Shown: one piece after another, positions 7,803 to 14,036 of the stretch
How the letters are laid out: each line of letters opens with the position of its first letter
Numbering within the stretch: position 1 is the stretch's first letter
NCBI RefSeq assembly: GCF_027922005.1
Contig: NZ_BSEV01000002.1
Coordinates: 682,001 to 746,000, forward strand
DNA length: 64,000 nt
Reading direction: 5' to 3'
DNA from: Streptosporangium carneum
Lineage (GTDB): Bacteria > Actinomycetota > Actinomycetes > Streptosporangiales > Streptosporangiaceae
Notes under the pieces: generated by a model
Told to the model about the DNA's origin: nothing
The model's database searches: none
The model's input: the letters and a program-made list of their open reading frames with translations, nothing else
Position numbers and translations under genes: made by a program

Positions 7803-8369
7803 TCAGGGCGACGGCCAGTTTCTGAGGAAGGTGTCGAGGGCGTCCAGGATTCTGGACCACGAGGCCTCCTCCTCGCCCGAGTGCCGGAATCCGCCCGCCG
7901 TCTCCAGGCTCACGTATCCGTGGAAGGTGCTGTGCAGCAGCCGTACCGCGTCCGTCTGGGCGGGCTCCGGCAGGTCGTAGCCGCGCAGGATCGCCCGCGT
8001 CATCTCCGAGTGCCGACCCGCCGCGCTGGCGGCCGCCGTCTCCGGGTCGAGCTCGGTCTGCATCGCGGCGTATCTCCCCCGATGCTCCTTGGCGTAGTCC
8101 CGGTAGGCGTTCGCGAAGGCCACCAGGGCGTCCTTGCCCGCGCGCCCCGCCAGGGCGGCGGCGGCCCTGTCGGCGAGCTCCGCCAGGGCGAGCACCGCCA
8201 CCCTCACCCTCAGGTCCCGTGCGTTCTTGATGTGGAAGTACAGGCTCGCGTCCGTGACGCCGAACCTGCGGGCGAGCGCCGAGACGGTCACCTTCTCGAA
8301 GCCGATCTCGTCGGCCAGGTCCGCCGCCGCCAGGGTCAGGCGTTCGGCGGTCACCCCCGCGCGTGCCAT
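7803..8369 (-). CDS. TetR-family transcriptional regulator
   Basis: 188 residues. N-terminal TetR helix-turn-helix at about 27-50 (TVSALARRFGVTDASLYFHIKN). The C-terminal ligand domain (STFHGYVSLETAGGF) resembles the WHG type. Divergent from the FBP-domain gene, with 74 bases between them that contain an inverted repeat suitable for TetR binding. It probably represses itself and the neighbour. Ligand unknown. Confidence 0.9.
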   Translation of the reverse strand: MARAGVTAERLTLAAADLADEIGFEKVTVSALARRFGVTDASLYFHIKNARDLRVRVAVLALAELADRAAAALAGRAGKDALVAFANAYRDYAKEHRGRYAAMQTELDPETAAASAAGRHSEMTRAILRGYDLPEPAQTDAVRLLHSTFHGYVSLETAGGFRHSGEEEASWSRILDALDTFLRNWPSP

Positions 8370-8388
8370 GTGCCACCCTTCTCACGTA

Positions 8389-8424
8389 CTTAGAGGCTTT
8401 AAGTGTTTGCTTAATAGTCCTAAG
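8389..8424. promoter_or_regulatory. Candidate TetR operator
   Basis: Arms CTTAGAGGCTTTAAG (8389-8403) and CTTAATAGTCCTAAG (8410-8424) form an inverted repeat with conserved outer CTTAG/CTAAG and inner TTAAG/CTTAA, spacer TGTTTG. It lies between the divergent TetR and FBP genes in an AT-rich patch that must hold both promoters. Confidence 0.6.
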
Positions 8425-8443
8425 GAAGCTAGCTTCCCCATCT

Positions 8444-8938
8444 ATGAGACCAGTTACCGAAGGCGACATCCGCGCGTCGTTCGTCAATTGCACCAAGGGG
8501 GAGGCGAAGCGGCTGGCCGTCCCCAGGGATCTGGCCACGCGCCCCTGGGACGACCTGGACTTCCTCGGGTGGCGGGACCCCGCCTCGCCGGAGCGGGGCT
8601 ACCTGGTCGCCGAGTCCGGCGACGGGTTCGTGGGGGTTGCGCTGCGGCAGGCCGCACCCCATGCCGGGCACGTACGGCGCAGCATGTGCTCGTTCTGCCT
8701 GACCATGCACACGGGAAACGGCGTCTCGCTGATGACCGCGCGCAGAGCGGGGCGCAACGGGCAGCAGGGCAACTCGGTGGGCGCCTACATCTGCACCGAC
8801 CTGGCCTGCTCGCTCTACCTGCGCGGAAAGAAGGACGTCGGCCCCGGCGGACGGCTCCACGAGTCGCTCACACTGGAGGAGCAGATCGCCAGGACCGCGA
8901 CCAACCTGGCCGGCTTCCTGGACAAGGTGGTCGGGTGA
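8444..8938 (+). CDS. FBP-type treble-clef zinc-finger protein
   Basis: 164 residues. Resembles the C-terminal treble-clef zinc-finger domain of elongation-factor-G-binding (FBP-like) proteins, with zinc ligands C82, C85 (CSFC), C117 and C122 (ICTDLAC). FusB/FBP-family proteins bind EF-G, and some give fusidic acid resistance in Firmicutes; that role is not established for this actinobacterial form. The start at 8444 begins MRPVTEGDIRASFVN and follows GGAAG. Divergent from, and probably controlled by, the TetR gene. Confidence 0.8.
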   Translation: MRPVTEGDIRASFVNCTKGEAKRLAVPRDLATRPWDDLDFLGWRDPASPERGYLVAESGDGFVGVALRQAAPHAGHVRRSMCSFCLTMHTGNGVSLMTARRAGRNGQQGNSVGAYICTDLACSLYLRGKKDVGPGGRLHESLTLEEQIARTATNLAGFLDKVVG

Positions 8939-9086
8939 CCCCGCGAAAGACCCGGTGGGCACAGCACCACGCCCACCGGCCCCGCCCCAGAACTCCCGGA
9001 GGTCAGCAGGGCAGATCCCGCCTCCGTACGGCATCAACTGTGTTCATGGCCCGATCCTCGGCCGATATTCCGGTTCGGTCGACATC

Positions 9087-9365
9087 ATGGCCGCTATGGA
9101 GATCATTCCGATCAGTGAGGCCAAGGACCGGTTGACCGAACTCGCCAACCGAGCCGCTCGCGAACATGACCGCTTCATCCTCACCCGAAACGGACGCCCG
9201 CACGCCGTGATCGTGTCCGTGGCCGAATGGAAGTCACTTCAGGAGACGCGGGCAGATCCTGCAGCCGTTCCTTTCAGGCCGCTTGACCCCGGTCGGCATG
9301 GCATGCACCCTCAGGGTGGCGATTCGCGCCCCTTGGAGGTGCAGTCTCATGCAATCCCCCGGTAG
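9087..9365 (+). CDS. Phd/YefM-type antitoxin, truncated, no toxin partner
   Basis: About 92 residues from ATG 9087 (or 89 from ATG 9096). The first ~55 residues are a normal Phd/YefM DNA-binding domain (EIIPISEAKDRLTELANRA, RFILTRNGRPHAVIVSVAEWKSL). After ETRAD the sequence turns Pro/Gly/His-rich and loses the usual toxin-neutralising helix. No RelE or Doc toxin gene follows; the next gene belongs to a regulator cassette. Likely a remnant of a toxin-antitoxin pair cut by an insertion or deletion near 9260. Confidence 0.65.
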   Translation: MAAMEIIPISEAKDRLTELANRAAREHDRFILTRNGRPHAVIVSVAEWKSLQETRADPAAVPFRPLDPGRHGMHPQGGDSRPLEVQSHAIPR

Positions 9366-9660
9366 CGGCGACGGCCTACGGCTTACCTTCTACTGCAAGG
9401 ACCCCGACTCCAAGACCAAGGACGATTGCCCCAGCTTCTATCGCACCGATCGGGGAAGCTGGGTGGTGCAGGGCAACCGCCAGGGCGAGAGCGTCGCGGT
9501 CCAGCTTCACGCCTTGCGGGACGACGAGACATTCGTGGAGATCCCGGAGGCGCTGGCCGAGCGGTTCGTGCATATGTACGTTGAGGAGCGCTATGGAATT
9601 GATCTCGGTCAAGCAGCGGTCCGAGTTGCTCAAGGACGTACGCGAGACCCTCAAGCTTGA
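9349..9660 (+). CDS. Small hypothetical protein of DUF6879/XRE cassette
   Basis: 103 residues starting MQSPGSGDGLRLTFYCKDPD, with CPSFYRTDRGSWVVQG and VEIPEALAERFVHMYVEERYG. GGAGG at 9335-9339 is well spaced for the ATG at 9349. The recognisable part ends near residue 85; the last ~20 residues lie in a 68-base overlap with the next gene. Similar small proteins often precede DUF6879 genes in actinomycetes. Function unknown. Confidence 0.65.
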   Translation: MQSPGSGDGLRLTFYCKDPDSKTKDDCPSFYRTDRGSWVVQGNRQGESVAVQLHALRDDETFVEIPEALAERFVHMYVEERYGIDLGQAAVRVAQGRTRDPQA

Positions 9661-10105
9661 GCACCGCGACTTCTACGCCGTAGACGCCGATGACCTGGCC
9701 CTGTTCGTGGCGGGCGACCTCGACGCCGTGGCCGCTTCTTATCAGGTCTGGGCTGACAGCGTCGCGGAGATGGAGCAGGCCGGAGAGCATCTGCGGCGAG
9801 TCCGCGTGATCTCTGAGCCCTTGTCGGACTACCAGCGGATGGCCGTCCAGTTCAGCGGCCCGGCGGTGGACGCGGGCGAGGATCTGCGTTGGCTACCTCG
9901 GCGGCTGACCTCCACATTGCCCCTGCCCGGCAATGACTTCTTCGTCCTGGACGGTCACACCGCCTTGTTCAACGTCATGGACGGCAACGGGGACCGCGCC
10001 GAGATCCAGCTCTACACCGAGCCCGAGGTGGTCAAGCTGTGCTTGGAGGCCTTCGAGGCCGCGTGGGCGGTGGCCATCCCCCACCGTGAGTACAAGCCGA
10101 CCTAA
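9593..10105 (+). CDS. DUF6879 family protein
   Basis: 170 residues, MELISVKQRSELLKDVRETLKLEHRDFYAVDADD. Typical of DUF6879: a mixed helical N-terminus, then WLPRRLTSTLPLPGNDFFVLDG and a C-terminal HREYKPT. These proteins are encoded with XRE/DUF5753 regulators and are thought to modulate them, but no activity is proven. The ATG at 9593 follows GAGGAG. The next gene starts 12 bases downstream, so they are co-transcribed. Confidence 0.8.
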   Translation: MELISVKQRSELLKDVRETLKLEHRDFYAVDADDLALFVAGDLDAVAASYQVWADSVAEMEQAGEHLRRVRVISEPLSDYQRMAVQFSGPAVDAGEDLRWLPRRLTSTLPLPGNDFFVLDGHTALFNVMDGNGDRAEIQLYTEPEVVKLCLEAFEAAWAVAIPHREYKPT

Positions 10106-10117
10106 GCCGTCCCCGCC

Positions 10118-10975
10118 GTGCAAGACCAGTCGGCCGAAGCCAGGAAGGCGTTCGGCATCAGGCTGCGGGATCTGCGCCGTGACGCCGGGCTGAACGGCAG
10201 GCAACTGGCGGCTCTCACCGGCCTGCACGCCACCAAGATCTCCCGCATCGAGCACGCCCGGCAGAATCCCTCCGAGGAGGACATCCGCGCCTGGTGCGTT
10301 GCCTGCGGAGACGAAGGGCTCGTCCCCGAGCTGATCGCTGTTTACCGCGACGTGCAGCGCATGTGGGAGGAGTACCGGGAGGACTTCCGGCGAAAGAGCC
10401 AGAAGGCCATCCAAGCGGCCGGAACGCCTCTGTATGAGCGGACCAAGCTCCTGCGCGCCTACGAGGCCATCGTGGTGCCCGGCATCCTGCAGACGCCCGG
10501 CTATGTGCGCGGCGTCCTCACCGCCAACGCCACCCTTCACGGCTTGCCGCTCGAAGGCGTGGAGGAGGCCGTCCAAGCCCGGCTGGAGCGCCAACATCTG
10601 GTGACCGGCGGCACCGCCCACATGTTCAGCTTCGTCGTGGAGGCCGCCGTCCTGACTTACGCCTTCGGCGACATGGCCGCGATGAACGAGCAGTTCGACT
10701 TCCTGGCGCATGTCACTCGTCTGCCCAACGTCGCGTTGGGGATCATCCCTCCTGGCTTCCGCAAGCTCTGGGGCGGCGAGTGCTTCTACATGTTCGACTC
10801 CTTCCTTGTGCGCAGCGAGCTGTGGACCGGCCGTTTCCAGACGACGCGGGCCGAGGACATCGCGTTCTTCCTCAAGGCGTTCACGGCCCTTCAGGGGCAA
10901 GCCGTCTACGGGGAGGAAGCACGGGCCCTCATCGAGCAAGCACGCGATCTTCTGCAATCTCGTGAAATCTCCTAG
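10118..10975 (+). CDS. XRE-family regulator with DUF5753 (cassette next to RiPP operon)
   Basis: 285 residues, GTG start. The helix-turn-helix is at about 10-65 (LRRDAGLNGRQLAALTGLHATKISRIEHARQNP). DUF5753 follows at about 100-280 (YEAIVVPGILQTPGYVRGVL, FSFVVEAAVLTYAFGD, GIIPPGF). Same architecture as the gene at 6223 but paired with DUF6879 rather than DUF397. It lies immediately upstream of the RiPP operon and may control it. Confidence 0.9.
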   Translation: MQDQSAEARKAFGIRLRDLRRDAGLNGRQLAALTGLHATKISRIEHARQNPSEEDIRAWCVACGDEGLVPELIAVYRDVQRMWEEYREDFRRKSQKAIQAAGTPLYERTKLLRAYEAIVVPGILQTPGYVRGVLTANATLHGLPLEGVEEAVQARLERQHLVTGGTAHMFSFVVEAAVLTYAFGDMAAMNEQFDFLAHVTRLPNVALGIIPPGFRKLWGGECFYMFDSFLVRSELWTGRFQTTRAEDIAFFLKAFTALQGQAVYGEEARALIEQARDLLQSREIS

Positions 10976-11257
10976 CCCTCTGTCCAAGCCCTCGCCACGC
11001 TGGGGTCACGACCTCCGCAGCCGCCGAGACCGCCGGCGCGCGGGAGATCACCGAGAGCTGTGTCCCCGGTTCCTGAATCGCCTTATGTCGTGTTCCTGCG
11101 CCCGGCAAGACAAGCGTGCACTGCGCTTCCAGCCTTCAAGGGCTACGGCTGGCTCTAGAGGCCGAAGAACGAGATCAGTCGACTGCACAAACGGCCGGCC
11201 GACGGCCCGGCGGCCACCTCCGCAAGGTCAGTTGAACCCCCACGAGAAAGGTTCACC
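10976..11257. other. Intergenic region upstream of the RiPP operon
   Basis: 282 bases without a credible gene. It must hold the promoter of the RiPP operon unless that is read through from the XRE gene. I see no clear -35/-10 pair or strong hairpin. CACGAGAAAGG lies just before the precursor start and serves as its ribosome site. Confidence 0.5.
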
Positions 11258-11530
11258 ATGTCCCAGACCATGACCGAGCTGGACCTGATCACCCACTCCC
11301 CGGACGGCGAGTCGCGCGGGCTGATCTTCCGCGTCGGCAACGTCTTCCCGATGCTGCCGACCCGGCACGTCCTGTCCGCTCCGGCCACCCCTGCCGGCGA
11401 CGCCCGGCCCTGGGGGCTGCGCTTCCTCGTCCTGCCCCCGATCACGGCGGGCGCGCACGAGGGACAGACCCGGGCCACCAGCTCCAGCAATCCGGACGGC
11501 ACCGCGCCCGAAGAGATCGGCACGGACTGA
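11258..11530 (+). CDS. ATP-grasp-modified RiPP precursor (TgmA-like)
   Basis: 90 residues. The leader contains PWGLRF at 51-56, resembling the conserved segment of ATP-grasp-target RiPP precursors. The C-terminal part (about 66-90) is rich in Thr/Ser (T71, T74, S75-77, T82, T89) and acids (E68, D80, E85, E86, D90), the side chains that ATP-grasp ligases join as omega-esters. An Asp-Gly at 80-81 is a plausible aspartimide site for the methyltransferase encoded two genes downstream. GAAAGG precedes the ATG. First gene of the three-gene tgm-type operon. The exact core boundary and ring pattern cannot be read from the sequence. Confidence 0.8.
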   Translation: MSQTMTELDLITHSPDGESRGLIFRVGNVFPMLPTRHVLSAPATPAGDARPWGLRFLVLPPITAGAHEGQTRATSSSNPDGTAPEEIGTD

Positions 11531-11542
11531 AGGAGCAGATCC

Positions 11543-12535
11543 GTGACACACACCGTGCTGATCGTCACCGACGAGACCGATGTGGTGGCCCAACGAGTGG
11601 CCGCCGAGCTGGCCGGACGCGGTACGCCCGTTGTCACCATCGACACCGCTGACTTTCCCGGGACGCTGTCCATGGCGGCCACGATCGAGGCGGGCGCCAC
11701 CTGCTGGGCCGGAACGCTGACCGGCCCGCGCGCCACGTCGCTGAACCTGGCCGAGGTAGGAGCCGTCTACTGGCGCAGGCCCACGCAGTTCGTCATGGAC
11801 GAGCGCATGTCCAGCCCCGAGTCGGCTTTCGCCTACGGGGAGGCCCGTTACGGCTTCGGCGGCATCCTGATCGCCCTCGGGCAGGGCGGCTGCCTGTGGG
11901 TCAACGACCCCATGGCGGCCATGCGTGCCGAGTACAAGCCCGTCCAACTCACCGTGGCCGCCCAGGTCGGCCTGACCGTCCCGCCCAGCATCATCACCAA
12001 CGACCCGCAAGCCGCCCACACCTGGGCCAAGGAGCGGGACAAGCCGATCATCTACAAGCCCATGTCGGGCGTGTGGCACGCCGACGAGGGACGCATCCGG
12101 GCCCTGTACACCTCGCCTGTGGGCGATTTCGACGAGCTCTTGGACCCGGCGTTCGCCAGGACGGCGCAGCTCCTCCAGGAGCAGATGCCCAAGGCGTTCG
12201 AGGCCCGCGCGATCGTCGTCGGCACCAAGGTGTTCACCGTCCGCATCGACGCCTCCACCGAGGCGGGCAAGACCGACTGGCGCTCAGACTACGACTCCCT
12301 GACCTACACGGCGATCGACCTTCCCGAGGACACCGAGAAGGGGCTCGTGAAGCTGCACGAGCGCCTCGGCCTCGTCTACGGAGCCAGCGATCTGATCTGC
12401 ACGCCCTCCGGCGAGTGGGTATACCTGGAGACCAACCAGCGGGGAGAGTGGTTCTGGCTGGCCGACGAGACCGGCCTGCCCATCGCCTCGGCCCTGGCCG
12501 ACATCCTTGAGGAAGGACCTGTGTGGACGAGATGA
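11543..12535 (+). CDS. ATP-grasp RiPP maturase (TgmB-like)
   Basis: 330 residues, GTG start with AAGGAG 7 bases upstream. ATP-grasp fold: N-terminal Rossmann-like part (VLIVTDETD), central YWRRPTQFVMD substrate region, nucleotide-binding segment IIYKPMSG, LLQEQMP...ARAIVVGTKVF, and Mg/ATP residues in VYLETNQRGEW. This family joins Thr/Ser hydroxyls to Asp/Glu carboxylates of the precursor in an ATP-dependent reaction. It follows the precursor by 12 bases and overlaps the methyltransferase start by 13. Confidence 0.9.
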   Translation: MTHTVLIVTDETDVVAQRVAAELAGRGTPVVTIDTADFPGTLSMAATIEAGATCWAGTLTGPRATSLNLAEVGAVYWRRPTQFVMDERMSSPESAFAYGEARYGFGGILIALGQGGCLWVNDPMAAMRAEYKPVQLTVAAQVGLTVPPSIITNDPQAAHTWAKERDKPIIYKPMSGVWHADEGRIRALYTSPVGDFDELLDPAFARTAQLLQEQMPKAFEARAIVVGTKVFTVRIDASTEAGKTDWRSDYDSLTYTAIDLPEDTEKGLVKLHERLGLVYGASDLICTPSGEWVYLETNQRGEWFWLADETGLPIASALADILEEGPVWTR

Positions 12536-13707
12536 GCCCACCGGACACGGCCGATGTCCAGGCAATGGCGGGGCGACTGGCCGACGACCTTCGCGGCAGG
12601 GGCCTGCTGGGAGATGAGCGGTGGGCGCGAGCACTGGCCGAGGTGCCTCGCGACCTGTTCGCGCCCATGTCGGCCTGGGCCAAGCCGGACCGCTGGAACG
12701 AGACGGGCTACCCCATCGACATCGCCACCGACAGCGCGGCCTGGTGGGAGGCCGTCTACTCCGATGCGGCCATCATCATCCAGTCCGACGACGGCGACAC
12801 CGACCCGGCCGCAGGGAAGGGCCAGTCCAGTTCCTCGGTGTCCGCCCCGGGCGTCGTCTTCCCGTTCCTGGAGCTGCTGGCGCCGCACAAGGGTGACCGG
12901 ATTCTGGAGATCGGCACCGGATCGGGCTGGACGGCCTCCCTGCTGTCGTGGTGGGCCGGAGCCGACAACGTCACGTCCATAGAGGTTGACCCCGCCGTCG
13001 CGGCCGGGGCTGCGGCCAACATCGAAGCGGCCGGGTTCACGCCACACCTCGTGGTGGGCGACGGTCTGAAAGGCTGCCCCGAACGGGCGCCGTTCGACCG
13101 CGTCCACGTCACGGCGGGTGTGGCCGACATCCCGGCGGCCTGGATCGAGCAGACCCGGCCCGGAGGCGTGATCGTGCTCCCCTGGCAGCCCGGCGGCGCG
13201 ACCGGCCACAAACTGCGGCTCACGGTGATCGACGATTCCACGGCCGTTGGGTCCTTCCACGGCCGGGCCAACTACATGATGGTGCGGTCCCAGCGAAGCG
13301 ACCACGTATGGAACTCCCACCACAGCGAGGATGCCGAGACGAGCGCGACCCGACTGCATCCACGCACCGTCGTCACGGCCGATCTAGGGGCACACCTGGC
13401 CGGCGTCGCCCTGGCTCCTGGCGTCGACTGGCTGGTGATCAGCGAACCGGACGGGTACTCGCTGCTGTTGCAGGAGATGGGAAACCCGGAGGGCTCGTGG
13501 GCGGCCTGCGACGCGGTACCCGGAGCCGACGACTTCCAGGTCACTCAGTACGGCTCACGCCGTCTGTGGGACGAGGTGGCCGACGCCTACCTCAAGTGGG
13601 TCTCGTGGGGCAGCCCCTCAGCCGACCGGTTCGGGCTCACCGTTGAGGCCAAGGGCAATCGGCTGTGGCTGAATCGCCCCGACGGCATGTGGTGGCCACT
13701 GCCGTAA
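12523..13707 (+). CDS. PIMT-like methyltransferase of RiPP system (TgmC-like)
   Basis: 394 residues, GTG start with GGAAGGA upstream, overlapping the ligase gene. The N-terminal half is a protein-L-isoaspartate O-methyltransferase fold: VPRDLFAP, SAM motif ILEIGTGSGWTASLL, FDRVHVTAGVADIPAAWIEQ. The C-terminal extension (about 235-394) is typical of RiPP-associated members. In related systems such as fuscimiditide, the enzyme methylates an Asp of the esterified peptide, which then closes to an aspartimide. The same role is likely here, at the Asp-Gly of the precursor. Confidence 0.88.
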   Translation: MDEMSPPDTADVQAMAGRLADDLRGRGLLGDERWARALAEVPRDLFAPMSAWAKPDRWNETGYPIDIATDSAAWWEAVYSDAAIIIQSDDGDTDPAAGKGQSSSSVSAPGVVFPFLELLAPHKGDRILEIGTGSGWTASLLSWWAGADNVTSIEVDPAVAAGAAANIEAAGFTPHLVVGDGLKGCPERAPFDRVHVTAGVADIPAAWIEQTRPGGVIVLPWQPGGATGHKLRLTVIDDSTAVGSFHGRANYMMVRSQRSDHVWNSHHSEDAETSATRLHPRTVVTADLGAHLAGVALAPGVDWLVISEPDGYSLLLQEMGNPEGSWAACDAVPGADDFQVTQYGSRRLWDEVADAYLKWVSWGSPSADRFGLTVEAKGNRLWLNRPDGMWWPLP

Positions 13708-13863
13708 TTACCGAGGAACTGCCCATCGCCAAGGGTCGACGGACCTAGCACCCGCGATAGCGGCGGGTATCGGCGGCACCCGGGGTTCGTCAGACGCCAG
13801 AGTCCGTGTCATCGATCCGGCCCATACTCGTCTCTCCGGAAGACCGGCCGGTGACCGGGGAGC

Positions 13864-13887
13864 GCGAGGGGTCGGCAGACCCCTCGC
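13864..13887. terminator. Hairpin 1 of terminator cluster
   Basis: A perfect 10-base stem, GCGAGGGGTC / GACCCCTCGC, with loop GGCA. It lies about 157 bases after the RiPP operon. First of three hairpins between that operon and convergent fbiC. Confidence 0.7.
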
Positions 13888-13894
13888 CCGGGGT

Positions 13895-13911
13895 TCGGGG
13901 CGAAGCCCCGA
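13895..13911. terminator. Hairpin 2 of terminator cluster
   Basis: A 7-base stem, TCGGGGC / GCCCCGA, with GAA loop, 7 bases after hairpin 1. Confidence 0.6.
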
Positions 13912-13926
13912 GGGGGCACTGCCCGA

Positions 13927-13967
13927 GCGTGGACCGCGCGAAGCGCGAAGGCTTGCGCGGTCCACGC
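13927..13967. terminator. Hairpin 3 of terminator cluster
   Basis: A perfect 13-base stem, GCGTGGACCGCGC (13927-13939) with its complement at 13955-13967, loop of 15 bases. Probably a bidirectional terminator for the convergent RiPP operon and fbiC. Confidence 0.7.
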
Positions 13968-13968
13968 A

Positions 13969-14006
13969 TGTGAGCCCTTTCCAAAACTGTGAGCCCTTTC
14001 CAAAAC
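13969..14006. repeat. 19-bp tandem direct repeat (two copies)
   Basis: TGTGAGCCCTTTCCAAAAC occurs at 13969-13987 and again immediately at 13988-14006, just beyond the 3' end of fbiC. It looks like a small duplication or recombination scar next to the hairpin cluster. Confidence 0.85.
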
Positions 14007-14036
14007 GGCCCACGTGGACGGGTCCTGATCGGCGGC

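Noticed and set aside
7060..8538. Upstream extension of the XRE/DUF5753 frame
   Set aside because: The sequence is low-complexity, overlaps the DUF1203 and TetR genes antiparallel or in other frames, and AGGAG plus family homology place the start at 7059.
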